NCBI RefSeq assembly: GCF_003937915.1
Contig: NZ_RHUM01000002.1
Location: 186,001-250,000, forward strand
Direction of reading: 5' to 3'
DNA from: Erwinia sp. 198
GTDB lineage: Bacteria; Pseudomonadota; Gammaproteobacteria; Enterobacterales; Enterobacteriaceae
DNA length: 64,000 nucleotides
Under the pieces are notes generated by a model. That model had not been told where the DNA came from and made no database searches. It saw only the letters and a list, made by a program, of their open reading frames with translations. Below are positions 40,088 through 49,515 of this stretch, one piece after another (positions within the stretch are counted from its first letter, which is position 1; the number at the start of each line of letters is the position of its first letter). The translations under genes were made by a program, and so were the position numbers.

Positions 40088-41656
40088 TTATTTCCCTTCA
40101 CTGTCCGCTTTTTTACTCAGTCCATATTCCCTCAGCTTGTTGGCGATAGCGGTATGCGAGACGCCAAGACGTTTCGCCAGCTTACGCGTGCTGGGATAAG
40201 AGAGATAAAGTTTGGTCAGCACCGAGCGCTCAAAGCGGCTGGTAATGTCGTCGAGCGATCCTTCCATTGCCTCTTCGCCAAGCTGAATATCCATCGAAAA
40301 CTCCGGCAGAACGATATCCTGCGGCCGCAGCTCGTAGCCTTCCAACTGGGTCAACGCGCGATAAAGCGCGTTTTTCAGCTGGCGGACGTTGCCGGGCCAG
40401 GTATAACGGCTAAGAAAGGCATTAAGCTGAGGAGAAAGCCTGGGTCTGGCGACGCCCTGCTCGTCGGCAAAACGCGCAACAAACATTTCCGTCAGCGGCA
40501 AAATATCCTGAGGACGATCGCGCAGCGGCGGCAGATTCAGCGTCAGCACGTTCAGTCGATAAAAGAGATCTTCGCGAAACTCGCCGCGCTGCACCATTTC
40601 CGTCAGGTTTTTCTGCGTGGCGCAGATTACCCGCACGTCCACGTGCACTTCATGCTCTTCGCCCACGCGGCGGAAAGTGCCGTCGTTCAGAAAACGCAGC
40701 AGCTTGGTTTGCATTCTTGGCGACATCTCGCCTATCTCGTCCAGCAGCACCGAGCCGCCGTTGGCCTGCTCAAAAAAGCCCTTTTTGCCTTCCAGCGCGT
40801 TGGGATAGGCGCCGGCGGCATGACCAAACAGCTCGCTTTCCGCCACGTCGTCCGGCAGCGAGGCGCAGTTCAGCGCCAGGAAAGGTTTTTTACCGCGGGC
40901 GCTGCGCAGATGGCAGGCGCGTGCCAGCATATCTTTGCCGGTGCCGGTATCGCCTACGATCAGCAACGGCGCATCCAGCATCGCCAGCTTGCGTGCCTGC
41001 TCCACGACCTGACGCATTTTTGGCGTAACCGCCACGATATGCTGAAACTCGCTGTCGTCATTAACCGCCAGGTTCTGTAACTGTTGGCCCATCCGGGCGG
41101 TGGATTTAAGCATGACTACCGCGCCAGCGGGCCGGTCTGCCTGTTCGTGATCGCCTGCGGTAAAAATAGGCGTAATTTCCATCAGAAAGTCGCGCCCCTG
41201 CAATATCACATGGTGCGCCTGCGGCTCGAGGCGTTCGTTTTCCAGCCAGCGCTGAAAATTAAAGCCGCCAATCAGCGCGCCTGCGCCGTAGCTGCGCATT
41301 TTCTCTTGGTTAAGCGAAAACAGCGCCTGAGCCGCCGGATTCGCCAGCTCGATTTTGCTTTTCATATCGATGGAAAACACCGGCTCCGGCAGCGCAATCA
41401 GCAGCGCGCTCAGCGCCCGATGTTCGCGTTCCGACGGTAAAAACGCCACCGTACGCACGTCGGTGACGCTGGTAATACGACGGATTTCCGCCATCAGCTG
41501 GCTGAACTGCTCGAAGGGCACAGCTGAAAAGTTAAGGTAGATGCGGCCGATTGAGGCAATCTCGATACCGCGCAGGTCGATGTTCCTTTCAACCAGCAGA
41601 TCGAGCAGTTCACGGGTCAGACCAAGTCGGTCATGGCAAAAGACTTCCAGACGCAT
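40088..41656 (-). CDS. tyrR: TyrR, regulator of aromatic amino acid genes
   Basis: 522 residues. The N-terminal ACT domain (MRLEVFCHDRLGLTRELLDL), a PAS domain, an AAA+ domain (Walker A GDTGTGKDMLA, Walker B GGSVLLDEIGEM) and a C-terminal HTH (STRKLAKRLGVSHTAIANKL) are all clear. TyrR binds Tyr, Phe or Trp and controls aroF, tyrP, mtr, aroP and others through sigma-70 promoters; the sigma-54 loop GAFTGA is absent. Compared with E. coli it carries a short insert, HAAGAYPNALEGKKG, at that loop. It is transcribed alone. Confidence 0.96.
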   Translation of the reverse strand: MRLEVFCHDRLGLTRELLDLLVERNIDLRGIEIASIGRIYLNFSAVPFEQFSQLMAEIRRITSVTDVRTVAFLPSEREHRALSALLIALPEPVFSIDMKSKIELANPAAQALFSLNQEKMRSYGAGALIGGFNFQRWLENERLEPQAHHVILQGRDFLMEITPIFTAGDHEQADRPAGAVVMLKSTARMGQQLQNLAVNDDSEFQHIVAVTPKMRQVVEQARKLAMLDAPLLIVGDTGTGKDMLARACHLRSARGKKPFLALNCASLPDDVAESELFGHAAGAYPNALEGKKGFFEQANGGSVLLDEIGEMSPRMQTKLLRFLNDGTFRRVGEEHEVHVDVRVICATQKNLTEMVQRGEFREDLFYRLNVLTLNLPPLRDRPQDILPLTEMFVARFADEQGVARPRLSPQLNAFLSRYTWPGNVRQLKNALYRALTQLEGYELRPQDIVLPEFSMDIQLGEEAMEGSLDDITSRFERSVLTKLYLSYPSTRKLAKRLGVSHTAIANKLREYGLSKKADSEGK

Positions 41657-41747
41657 GTATAAACCTTTATCAATTCCGGGCGGATATTAATAATACCCCA
41701 TTGCCGCAGGGGTCAGAAGCGTTCTGGAAGGAAAAGTTGACAGTTGC

Positions 41748-42785
41748 CTACTTCTGCAACGTCTCTTTCAGTTTCACCACCAGGTCGCGCCGGAAATCGC
41801 CCAGCCTCGGCTTGTCGCCTTCCAGCCAGGGCAGCGGACGGCACAGCTCCATGGTCTTGATGCCCAGACGGGCGGTCAGCAAGCCTGCGCCGATACCCTG
41901 CGCGGCGCGAGCGGAGAAGCGCGCGGCAATGTCCTGCGACATCCAGTCCATACCCACTTCCCGCACCAGCTCGGAAGCGCCAGCGAACGCAATGTTTAAC
42001 AGCACCAGCCGGAACAGACGAATGCGGCTGAAATAGCCCAGCTCGATGCCGTACAGCGCGGCGATGCGGTTAACCAACCGCAGGTTGCGCCAGGCGATAA
42101 ACGCCATATCCACCAGCGCCAGCGGGCTGACGGCGATCATCAGCGTTGACTCGGCGGCGCTGCGGCCGATTTCGCGTCGCGCCTGGTTATCCAGCATCGG
42201 CTGCACTATCTGCGCATAAAGCGCCACCACCTCGCGATCGTTATGCGTTTCGTGCAGCGAGGCATGCCAGCGTTGTAGCGCCGGGTTGGCCCGATCCAGC
42301 CCGGCCTGGCGCGCCAGCCTTTCACAAAATTCGCGCCCTTTGCCCATGCTTTGGCTGTTTAACAGCTCGCGGCCGATATCGCGCTCTTCGGCCCGCTCGC
42401 GTAGCCGATAAAGCCGTCGCCACTCGCCTGTCAGGGAACCGGCTCCGGCCACGACGATCAGTCCGCCCGCCGCGCAGCCTCCCAGAGCGATCCAGTCCTG
42501 CGCCTGCCAGGCCTGATAAGTCCACTGTACGCCCTGCGCCACCACGCTCAGGCCAAACAACGCCAGGCCGGTTTTCACCAGCGTACGCCACAGGCTACGT
42601 TTGGGTCGCAGCGCGGCCTCGACCGCCTTTTCGCCCGCGTCTTCCTCTTCGACATGCGCTTCCGGCTCCGCAGCGATAAAGCTCGCCTCCTGCGGGGTAA
42701 AATGTCTGGCGGATTTTATAGCGGCGTCTTTTTCCTCGGTCAGCGGCTGCGCAAAGTCGATACGCGGTTTGAGCGGTGCGTTCAT
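41748..42785 (-). CDS. ycjF: YcjF, inner-membrane protein (DUF697)
   Basis: 345 residues. The N-terminal 70 are charged and cytoplasmic, two membrane helices follow near 72-93 and 98-118, and the C-terminal DUF697 domain ([34 protein letters not shown]) completes it. E. coli YcjF is the partner of YcjX in the Psp regulon; its task is unknown. The start overlaps the ycjX stop by four bases. Confidence 0.93.
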   Translation of the reverse strand: MNAPLKPRIDFAQPLTEEKDAAIKSARHFTPQEASFIAAEPEAHVEEEDAGEKAVEAALRPKRSLWRTLVKTGLALFGLSVVAQGVQWTYQAWQAQDWIALGGCAAGGLIVVAGAGSLTGEWRRLYRLRERAEERDIGRELLNSQSMGKGREFCERLARQAGLDRANPALQRWHASLHETHNDREVVALYAQIVQPMLDNQARREIGRSAAESTLMIAVSPLALVDMAFIAWRNLRLVNRIAALYGIELGYFSRIRLFRLVLLNIAFAGASELVREVGMDWMSQDIAARFSARAAQGIGAGLLTARLGIKTMELCRPLPWLEGDKPRLGDFRRDLVVKLKETLQK

Positions 42786-44179
42786 CGCAGTTTATCTCCC
42801 AGTAAAAATTCCAGTGCCGCGTCCAGACGGATATGCGGCAAAGCCCTGTCTGCGTCCAGCTGCTGCGGCCTGAACTGTTCAAAATGAAACCCCTGCTGCT
42901 GCCAGAATACGTTGCCCGGCAGGCGCGGCGGTACCTCGCCCGGATAGACGGTTAGCGGCTCGTTGTCGCTCAGCCGGTGACCGCGCAGCGCCGGTATCTT
43001 TTCGCCCTGATGATCGACCAGCCCGCTTTGCGTAGCCTGCACCGACGCCAGGCCCAGGCACTCCATATCGATACCCTCAAAAGCAGCATTCTGCCATGCA
43101 TCCTGTACCAGCTGCTGCAACAGTGACACCAGGTTGGCGTGCTGATCGCTGGTAACGTGATCGGATTTGGTGGCGGCAAACAGGAGCTTATCGATTACCG
43201 GCGAGAAAAGGCGGCGGAACAGCGTGCGCTGGCCGTAGGAAAAGCTTTGCATCAGCTGTGTCAGCGCCAGCCTCATATCATTAAACGCCTGTGGCCCGCT
43301 GTTAAGCGGCTGCAAACAGTCCACCAGCACGATTTGGCGGTCAAAGCGCAGGAAGTGGTTTTTATAGAAGTCTTTGACCACGTGCTGGCAATAGTAGTTA
43401 TAGCGCGCGCGCAGCATCCCGATATTACTGTTGGCATCCGCCTGCGCCAGCCTGGAGGCGTCCGCCTCTTCCGCCTGCGGCCAGGGGAAAAACTGTAAGG
43501 CTGGCGCGCCGGCCATATCGCCCGGCAGCACAAAGCGGCCAGGCTGGATAAAGTGCAGCCCTTCCCGTTTACACTTATGCAGGTAGTCTGTCCACGCCGC
43601 CGCGATTGCCGCCAGCCGGTTTTCATCCGCAGGCGCAAGCGGATCCAGACCGGCGCAAAGCTTGCGCCATGGCGCCGACCAGCCGGCTCGATCGCCATTC
43701 AACAGCCCCGTCATCTGTCGCGACCAGCCGAGATAGTCCTGCGCCAGCATGGGCAGATCCAGCAGCCATTCGCCGGGATAGTCGACAATTTCGAGATAAA
43801 GCGTGGAGGCATCTTTAAAATGGCGCAGCAGAGATCCCTGCGAGCGATAGCGCAGCGCCAGACGCATTTCGCTGACCCCGCGCGTCGGCGTCGGCCAGGC
43901 GGGTGGCTCGCCATACAGCTGCGCCAGGCCTTCATCATAGGTAAAGCGCTGAATACCCATATCGCGCTGCGGCACGCGCTTAACGCCCAGCAGACGGCCT
44001 TCCCGCGCAGCGGAAAACATCGGCAGACGCGCGCCGGCGTTGACGTTAAGCAGTTGATTGACCAGCGAGGTGATAAAGGCCGTTTTGCCGCTGCGGCTCA
44101 GGCCGGTGACGGCGAGGCGCAAATGGCGATCTGCGCCCCGGTTCATTAATGAAAGCAGTTCTGTCTGAAGTCGTTTCAT
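42782..44179 (-). CDS. ycjX: YcjX, DUF463 P-loop protein
   Basis: 465 residues, as in E. coli. The N-terminal Walker A is [33 protein letters not shown] serves as the Walker B/G3 segment, with [14 protein letters not shown] and [11 protein letters not shown] (NKxD-like) further on. It is a stress-induced GTP-binding protein of the extended Psp response. It is followed by ycjF with a four-base overlap and preceded by pspD 49 bases upstream, so pspA to ycjF probably form one stress operon. Confidence 0.94.
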   Translation of the reverse strand: MKRLQTELLSLMNRGADRHLRLAVTGLSRSGKTAFITSLVNQLLNVNAGARLPMFSAAREGRLLGVKRVPQRDMGIQRFTYDEGLAQLYGEPPAWPTPTRGVSEMRLALRYRSQGSLLRHFKDASTLYLEIVDYPGEWLLDLPMLAQDYLGWSRQMTGLLNGDRAGWSAPWRKLCAGLDPLAPADENRLAAIAAAWTDYLHKCKREGLHFIQPGRFVLPGDMAGAPALQFFPWPQAEEADASRLAQADANSNIGMLRARYNYYCQHVVKDFYKNHFLRFDRQIVLVDCLQPLNSGPQAFNDMRLALTQLMQSFSYGQRTLFRRLFSPVIDKLLFAATKSDHVTSDQHANLVSLLQQLVQDAWQNAAFEGIDMECLGLASVQATQSGLVDHQGEKIPALRGHRLSDNEPLTVYPGEVPPRLPGNVFWQQQGFHFEQFRPQQLDADRALPHIRLDAALEFLLGDKLR

Positions 44180-44228
44180 TGGTCCATATCCTTAAGGCCG
44201 ACGGCTCAGAATAGCATAGCCGCGACGT

Positions 44229-44453
44229 TCAGGGTTTGTTCCAGCGCGCCGTTGCGCCCCGCAGCGCACGGCGAATAAGCGGTTCCAGCGCCCAGGCTAA
44301 TATAATTTTCAGCGGCCGACGCGCGACGGATTTTACCGCCCAGCCGGTCAGGCCGGCCGGGCCGTAGCTTAACGCGCCCAGCAGCACGAACTTACCGGCC
44401 TTTTTCAGCGTGGGCGCGGCGTTGCGGTGTAAAGCAGATTGCCAGTTACGCAT
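44229..44453 (-). CDS. pspD: Phage shock protein D
   Basis: 74 residues, against 73 in E. coli. The core ALSYGPAGLTGWAVKSVARR and the following hydrophobic helix are the PspD signature. It is a small peripheral inner-membrane protein of the Psp system without a defined biochemical role. It lies between pspC and ycjX on the same strand. Confidence 0.88.
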   Translation of the reverse strand: MRNWQSALHRNAAPTLKKAGKFVLLGALSYGPAGLTGWAVKSVARRPLKIILAWALEPLIRRALRGATARWNKP

Positions 44454-44469
44454 GGTGTTCTCCGGGCGC

Positions 44470-44811
44470 CTACAGCTGACGGAATCGGCTGCGCACGCTA
44501 AAGGTTTCAGAAGTGACGTAGCGTTCTATATCGCGTACGCCTGGCTCTCCGCCGCGCAGCTCCGCCTCCAGCTGGTCTAAAAGCATATGTGCCGTCGGGG
44601 CGTTTTCCTCCGCGCTTTGCGGCTTCTCGTCCAGCACAAAGGCCAGCAGAAAATAGGCGAGCAGCGTGAGCATAAACAGGCCAAAGATCATCGACAGCAC
44701 GACGATAACCCGCACCAGCCGAACCGGGATATCCAGATAGTCGGCGATCCCGGCGCAGACGCCTTTTACCTTGCCGCGCGCGGGAATGCGGTAAAGTTTC
44801 CTGCTGCTCAT
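44470..44811 (-). CDS. pspC: Phage shock protein C
   Basis: 113 residues. The PspC domain fills the first 65 residues (KLYRIPARGKVKGVCAGIAD, then a long membrane helix) and a cytosolic tail of about 45 residues follows. PspC and PspB sense envelope stress in the inner membrane and release PspF from PspA. The start overlaps the pspB stop by four bases. Confidence 0.95.
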   Translation of the reverse strand: MSSRKLYRIPARGKVKGVCAGIADYLDIPVRLVRVIVVLSMIFGLFMLTLLAYFLLAFVLDEKPQSAEENAPTAHMLLDQLEAELRGGEPGVRDIERYVTSETFSVRSRFRQL

Positions 44812-45035
44812 GGCTGCCTCCAGTTAGGGTGTTCAGCGTCGAGGATCTCCTCCAGCGCCTTGATACGTTCGCGCATCCTGCGGGCATCCTGAGTCAGCTG
44901 CTGCAGCCTTTGTAGCTCGCCTTGCGACAGTGTGGCATCACTGTTTTGACGCTTGCTGTAGTGCAGCCATAGCCAGACGGGCGCTACAAACAGCATAAAT
45001 ATCGTCAGCGGGATCGCCAGAAATAACGCGCTCAT
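44808..45035 (-). CDS. pspB: Phage shock protein B
   Basis: 75 residues. One N-terminal membrane helix (SALFLAIPLTIFMLFVAPVW), the conserved WLWLHY and a C-terminal coiled coil starting at QGELQRLQQLTQDARRM. It is the stress sensor partner of PspC. It lies 54 bases after pspA and is coupled to pspC. Confidence 0.96.
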   Translation of the reverse strand: MSALFLAIPLTIFMLFVAPVWLWLHYSKRQNSDATLSQGELQRLQQLTQDARRMRERIKALEEILDAEHPNWRQP

Positions 45036-45089
45036 TCATTCTCCTTGAATTGATATGCCGGGCATTCCGGGGAATGCCACCGGCAAAGA

Positions 45090-45755
45090 TTATTCGCTAC
45101 GGTTCATTTTTGCCTTCAGCGCCGCCAGCTGCTCAGAGATGGCATCATCGGCCTGAAGATCGGCGAATTGCTGATCCAGCGTTTTCTTTTTGCCAAAGCT
45201 GTGGCTTTCCGCCTCGGCTTCCATATGGTCGATGCGGCGCTCAAAGGATTCAAAACGCGCCATCGCCTCGTCAATTTTACCGCTGTCCAGCTGGCGACGC
45301 ACGTCGCGGGAAGAAGACGCGGCCTGATGACGCAGCGTCAACGCCTGCTGGCGAGCGCGCGTTTCGCTCAGCTTTTTCTCCAGCTCGCCGATTTCGCCTT
45401 TCATGCGAGTCAGCGTTTCTTCGACCTGTTCGGCTTCACGCGTCAGCGAGGCAGTCAAATCGCTCAGTCTTTGTTTCTCAATCAGCGCGGCGCGAGCCAG
45501 ATCGTCTTTATCTTTACGCAGCGCCAGCTCCGCTTTCTCCTGCCATTCGGCCTGCTGGATCCCGGCCTGCTCAATGCGGCGCTGCAGCTGCTTTTTCTCT
45601 GCCAGCGCGCGGGCCGAAGTGGAACGCACTTCCACCAGCGTATCTTCCATTTCCTGAATCATCAGGCGCACCAGCTTTTGCGGATCCTCTGCTTTTTCCA
45701 GCAGCGAATTGATGTTGGCGTTCACGATGTCGGCAAAGCGAGAAAAAATACCCAT
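45090..45755 (-). CDS. pspA: Phage shock protein A
   Basis: 222 residues, the E. coli length. [20 protein letters not shown] at the N terminus is the membrane-binding amphipathic helix and the rest is the long coiled coil of the PspA/IM30/ESCRT-III family. PspA inhibits PspF when idle and, under stress, assembles on the inner membrane to limit proton leakage. An ATG three codons upstream overlaps the ribosome site AAGAGG, so the ATG at 45755 is preferred. It is the first gene of the operon, behind a sigma-54 promoter. Confidence 0.97.
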   Translation of the reverse strand: MGIFSRFADIVNANINSLLEKAEDPQKLVRLMIQEMEDTLVEVRSTSARALAEKKQLQRRIEQAGIQQAEWQEKAELALRKDKDDLARAALIEKQRLSDLTASLTREAEQVEETLTRMKGEIGELEKKLSETRARQQALTLRHQAASSSRDVRRQLDSGKIDEAMARFESFERRIDHMEAEAESHSFGKKKTLDQQFADLQADDAISEQLAALKAKMNRSE

Positions 45756-45800
45756 AATCTTCATCCTCTTAAATTAGTTTTGGCGTTACGAGTATTACTA

Positions 45801-45817
45801 TTCAAATCGCGTGCCAA
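45801..45817 (-). promoter_or_regulatory. Sigma-54 promoter of pspABCD
   Basis: On the minus strand TTGGCACGCGATTTGAA has the -24 GG and a -12 TTG-type element at the right spacing, very like the E. coli pspA promoter. It lies about 46 bases before pspA and about 85 bases from divergent pspF, whose product activates it. Confidence 0.88.
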
Positions 45818-45910
45818 CTTTTATCTTATTGATTTTACTTAATTACGCCGGTTTACAGCCGCGCATTGTTTCTCTAAAGTGGCGTAATTAACCAATACCT
45901 GGTGAAAAAA

Positions 45911-46903
45911 ATGGAAAAAGAAACGCTGCTTGGCGAATCGAATAATTTTCTGGAGGTGCTGGAGCAGGTTTCACGCCTGGCACCGCTCAATAAACCGGTG
46001 CTGGTTATCGGCGAGCGCGGTACCGGTAAAGAGCTGATCGCCAGCCGGCTGCACTATCTTTCCGAGCGCTGGCAGGGTCCTTTTATTTCATTAAACTGTG
46101 CGGCGCTGAACGAGAATCTGCTGGACTCCGAGCTTTTCGGCCACGAAGCCGGCGCGTTTACCGGCGCGCAGAAGCGCCATCTGGGCCGGTTCGAGCGCGC
46201 TGACGGCGGTACGCTGTTTCTGGACGAGCTGGCGACGGCGCCAATGCTGGTACAGGAAAAACTGCTGAGGGTGATTGAATATGGACAGCTGGAACGCGTC
46301 GGCGGCAACCAGCCTTTGCAGGTCAGCGTGCGGCTGGTCTGCGCCACCAACGCCGATTTACCGCAGCTGGCCGGGGAGGGAAAATTCCGCGCCGATCTGC
46401 TGGACAGGCTCGCTTTTGACGTGGTGCAGCTGCCGCCGCTGCGCGAGCGTCGTAGCGATATCCTGGTGATGGCGGAGCATTTTGCTATTCAGATGTGTCG
46501 GGAGCTGGGCCTGCCTTTCTTTCCCGGCTTCTCGCCAGGGGCGCGGCAGGCTCTGCTGGACTATGGCTGGCCGGGCAACGTGCGGGAACTAAAAAATGTG
46601 GTGGAACGGTCGGTCTATCGTCACAGCGAAACGGAGCAGGAGCTGGATACCATTATTATCAATCCTTTTCAGCGCCTGTATGCTGCCCCCACAGCGCCAG
46701 CCGCTGAGCGGCTGCCCGCACTGCCGCTGGATCTGCGCCGCTGGCAGAATCAGCAGGAAAGGGATCTGCTGCAAAAGAGTTTAAAGCAGGCGCTCTACAA
46801 CCAGCGTCGCGCGGCAGATTTGCTGGGCGTCACCTATCATCAGCTGCGGGCGATGATGAAAAAGCACAACGTGGAGATCGGCGCTGAAGACGGCGAGCTA
46901 TAG
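45911..46903 (+). CDS. pspF: PspF, sigma-54 activator of the psp operon
   Basis: 330 residues. AAA+ domain with Walker A GERGTGKELIA, the sigma-54-contact loop HEAGAFTGAQKR, Walker B GGTLFLDELAT and sensor II WPGNVRELKNVVERS. A C-terminal Fis-type HTH (NQRRAADLLGVTYHQLRAMM) follows. There is no sensory domain, as is normal for PspF, which is held off by PspA. A GTG at 45902 is in frame, but the ATG at 45911 (MEKETLLGES) fits the family. It is divergent from pspA. Confidence 0.97.
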   Translation: MEKETLLGESNNFLEVLEQVSRLAPLNKPVLVIGERGTGKELIASRLHYLSERWQGPFISLNCAALNENLLDSELFGHEAGAFTGAQKRHLGRFERADGGTLFLDELATAPMLVQEKLLRVIEYGQLERVGGNQPLQVSVRLVCATNADLPQLAGEGKFRADLLDRLAFDVVQLPPLRERRSDILVMAEHFAIQMCRELGLPFFPGFSPGARQALLDYGWPGNVRELKNVVERSVYRHSETEQELDTIIINPFQRLYAAPTAPAAERLPALPLDLRRWQNQQERDLLQKSLKQALYNQRRAADLLGVTYHQLRAMMKKHNVEIGAEDGEL

Positions 46904-46909
46904 GCAGTT

Positions 46910-47431
46910 TTAGCCGCGCTGCTGGAGCAAATTGTGCCAGATAGCGTAACTCTCCTGCTCAAAGCAGACGATATTGACCTGTTCTACCGCCTCGTTCAGC
47001 CTGGCGGAAATCGCTTCAAAAGCAATTTCTGCCGCCAGCGTTTTAGGGAAACGATAGATGCCGGTGCTGATATTAGGAAATGAAACGGATTTAATTTTAT
47101 AGTCGTCAATCAAATCGAAGCAGCGGTGATAAGCGCTACGTAACCGATCCGGCTCGCCGTGCTGTCCGCCGTTCCACACCGGCCCCACGGTATGGATAAC
47201 GTAACGGGCAGGCAGGTTGCCCGCACCGGTGATCACCGCATCGCCTTCCTTACAGCCGCCCTGCCGGGCGCGGATCGCCTTACACTCTTCCAGAATGGCC
47301 TGGCCCCCGGCGCGATGTATTGCGCCATCCACGCCGCCCCCGCCCAACAGCGATGAATTAGCCGCGTTGACCATCGCCTCTACAGGAACTTGCGTGATAT
47401 CACCCTGTAATAATTTAATTTTATCAGACAT
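46910..47431 (-). CDS. YmdB-like macrodomain protein (O-acetyl-ADP-ribose deacetylase)
   Basis: 173 residues, one complete macrodomain. The ADP-ribose site is seen in LLQGDITQV, NAANSSLLGGGGVDGAIH, FPNISTGIYRFP and the VIHTVGPVW strand. The layout follows E. coli YmdB, which removes acetyl from O-acetyl-ADP-ribose and also modulates RNase III. Activity is inferred by family. It ends seven bases from the convergent pspF stop. A gene for a RyhB-type sRNA lies upstream on the same strand. Confidence 0.9.
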   Translation of the reverse strand: MSDKIKLLQGDITQVPVEAMVNAANSSLLGGGGVDGAIHRAGGQAILEECKAIRARQGGCKEGDAVITGAGNLPARYVIHTVGPVWNGGQHGEPDRLRSAYHRCFDLIDDYKIKSVSFPNISTGIYRFPKTLAAEIAFEAISARLNEAVEQVNIVCFEQESYAIWHNLLQQRG

Positions 47432-47514
47432 AAGCGCCTCCCTTTAGCTACCAGTATAGTCGGCCATAGCCTCTCTTTCACCGCGGCACGGTCGTAAACC
47501 ACCGCAGAATGCGC

Positions 47515-47605
47515 AAAAAAAAAGCCCGCGCAGGGCGGGCTAAAAATACTGGAAGCAATGTGAGCAATGTCGTGCCCTTCTCCGGTAGAGCCACCGTTGA
47601 AGCAC
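47515..47605 (-). ncRNA. ryhB: RyhB-type iron-sparing sRNA
   Basis: About 91 nt by inference (E. coli RyhB is 90). The core at 47546-47575 on the minus strand, GCACGACATTGCTCACATTG and then CTTCCAGTATT, is the conserved target-pairing core of RyhB. The 5' part forms a CGGTGGCTCTACCG hairpin. The 3' end is a terminator (AGCCCGC with GCGGGCT plus nine T, 47515-47541). A TTTACA -35 and a TATTAT -10 lie upstream, overlapped by a Fur box. RyhB acts with Hfq to repress iron-using proteins when iron is scarce. The locus differs from E. coli, where ryhB lies by yhhX. Confidence 0.92.
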
Positions 47606-47607
47606 AG

Positions 47608-47626
47608 AAGAATAATAATCATTCTC
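47608..47626. promoter_or_regulatory. Fur box over the ryhB promoter
   Basis: AAGAATAATAATCATTCTC matches 15 of 19 positions of the Fur consensus GATAATGATAATCATTATC and covers the -10 region of the sRNA. Confidence 0.8.
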
Positions 47627-47650
47627 ACACACAGCTGTAAAGTATTTATT

Positions 47651-47669
47651 GAGAATAATTCTCATTACC
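47651..47669. promoter_or_regulatory. Second Fur box upstream of ryhB
   Basis: GAGAATAATTCTCATTACC matches 14 of 19 consensus positions and contains the dyad TGAGAAT-A-ATTCTCA. It lies 43 bases upstream of the first, just before the likely -35 (47636-47641). Confidence 0.7.
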
Positions 47670-47892
47670 ACACTAAGATCGGGCGTATTTCGCCAAACTG
47701 ATCTTGCCCGCTGTTAAATAATACCCGGCGTTTTGCCCGGCGCGGTGCAATGTTTCATCAGTAACAAACGGGCAGCAGTTCCAAAGCACAGCACGTCCCG
47801 AGTATGAAAAAACGTCAGTTGTCCCCGCAAACTTTGGGGGAGCACCAAGAGTGCGGTACACTGTGAGGATTGCCTGATATTTCAGATGACCT

Positions 47893-49515
47893 ATGCGCAA
47901 ACTACTCTGCACTTTTCTTGTCGGCCTTAGCCTGTTCAGCGCTTTGGTTGCCGCCGCTCCGCCGGAAAACATCCGCCAGAGCGGCTTTGTCTATTGCGTG
48001 AACGGCGCGGCGACCACCTTTAATCCGCAGCTGGTCAGCGGCGGGCTGGTGGTCGATACGCTGGCCGCGCAGCTTTACGATCGCCTGCTGGATGTCGATC
48101 CCTATACCTATCGCCTGATCCCGGAACTGGCGGCAAGCTGGGAGACGCTGGATAACGGCGCTACCTATCGCTTTCATCTGCGGCACAACGTGTCTTTCCA
48201 GAAAACGGCATGGTTCACCCCTGGCCGACCTATGAATGCGGACGACGTGGTGTTCAGCTTTCAGCGTATTTTCGATCGCAACTCCGCCTGGCATGGCGTC
48301 AACGGCGGCAGCTATCCCTATTTTGACAGCCTGCAGTTCGCCGACAGCGTTGCCAGCGTAAAAAAGCTGAGCAGCGACACGGTCGAGATCCGGCTGAACG
48401 CGCCGGATGCTTCCTTTCTGTGGCACCTGGCGACCCACTATGCGCCGGTGCTTTCGGCTGAATATGCTGCGCAGTTGAGTAAAGTCGATCGGCAGGAGCT
48501 GCTGGATCGCCAGCCTGTCGGCACAGGGCCGTTTAAGCTTAGCGAATACCGCACCGGCCAGTATATCCGCCTCGCCCGCCATGCTAATTACTGGAAAGGA
48601 AAACCGCGGATGCCGATGGTAGTGATCGATATGGGCGCGGGCGGCACCGGGCGCCTTTCCAAACTCCTGACCGGCGAATGCGACGTGCTGGCCTATCCTG
48701 CCGCCAGCCAGATTTCGGTGCTGCGTGACGATCCGCGCCTGCGGCTGACGCTACGGCCAGGGATGAATATCGCCTATCTGGCGTTTAACACGCGCAAAGC
48801 GCCGCTGGATCGCGCCGAGGTGCGCCAGGCGCTGGCGCTGGCGATCAACAATGAGCGGCTGATGGAGTCCGTTTACTACGGCACGGCGGAAACGGCGGCT
48901 TCTATTTTGCCACGTGCTTCCTGGGCTTATGATAACAACGCGCGCGTCACCGAATACAATCCACAAAAATCACGTGAGATGCTTAAGGCGCTGGGCGTGG
49001 AAGATCTCCAGCTGACGCTGTGGGTACCGGCCACCTCGCAGGCCTGGAACCCCAGCCCGCTGAAAACCGCCGAGCTGATCCAGGCCGATCTGGCACAGGT
49101 TGGCGTCACGGTCAAAATTGTGCCCGTCGAGGGGCGCTTTCAGGAAGCGCGCCTGATGGAGATGAATCACGATCTGACGCTAACGGGCTGGGCTACCGAC
49201 AGTAACGATCCCGACAGTTTTTTCCGCCCGCTGTTAAGCTGCGCCGCTATCGGCTCGCAGACCAATTTTGCGCACTGGTGCGACGCCGCTTTTGACGAGA
49301 CGCTACAAAAAGCACTGCTCTCGCAGCAACTGGCGTCGCGCATCGAGTACTACGGCAAGGCGCAGGCTATGCTGGCGCAGTCGCTGCCGGTGCTGCCGCT
49401 GGCCTATTCGCTGCGCCTTCAGGCCTATCGCCACGATATTCACGGCCTGGTGCTCAGCCCGTTTGGCAACGCCTCTTTTGCCGGCGTTTACCGCGACCCA
49501 AGGACCAAGCCATGA
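47893..49515 (+). CDS. sapA: SapA, periplasmic peptide-binding protein
   Basis: 540 residues with a signal peptide ending near VAAA. It is an SBP family 5 protein close to E. coli SapA, for example [20 protein letters not shown] and [20 protein letters not shown]. In Salmonella and Haemophilus the Sap system helps resist antimicrobial peptides; in E. coli SapBCDF exports putrescine, so the true substrate is open. It is the first gene of sapABCDF. A possible promoter (TTGGGG, 17 bases, TACACT) ends at 47862. Confidence 0.95.
   Translation: MRKLLCTFLVGLSLFSALVAAAPPENIRQSGFVYCVNGAATTFNPQLVSGGLVVDTLAAQLYDRLLDVDPYTYRLIPELAASWETLDNGATYRFHLRHNVSFQKTAWFTPGRPMNADDVVFSFQRIFDRNSAWHGVNGGSYPYFDSLQFADSVASVKKLSSDTVEIRLNAPDASFLWHLATHYAPVLSAEYAAQLSKVDRQELLDRQPVGTGPFKLSEYRTGQYIRLARHANYWKGKPRMPMVVIDMGAGGTGRLSKLLTGECDVLAYPAASQISVLRDDPRLRLTLRPGMNIAYLAFNTRKAPLDRAEVRQALALAINNERLMESVYYGTAETAASILPRASWAYDNNARVTEYNPQKSREMLKALGVEDLQLTLWVPATSQAWNPSPLKTAELIQADLAQVGVTVKIVPVEGRFQEARLMEMNHDLTLTGWATDSNDPDSFFRPLLSCAAIGSQTNFAHWCDAAFDETLQKALLSQQLASRIEYYGKAQAMLAQSLPVLPLAYSLRLQAYRHDIHGLVLSPFGNASFAGVYRDPRTKP

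Noticed and set aside
39100-40100. A luxI-type synthase next to the orphan LuxR
   Set aside because: None is present; the neighbours are tpx and tyrR.
47380-47628. 82-residue minus-strand frame starting MRMIIILLCF
   Set aside because: It runs through the RyhB sequence and its terminator; the start lies in the Fur box and there is no ribosome site.
47673-47972. 99-residue minus-strand frame over the sapA start
   Set aside because: Antisense to the sapA signal peptide and upstream region; no ribosome site or family resemblance.
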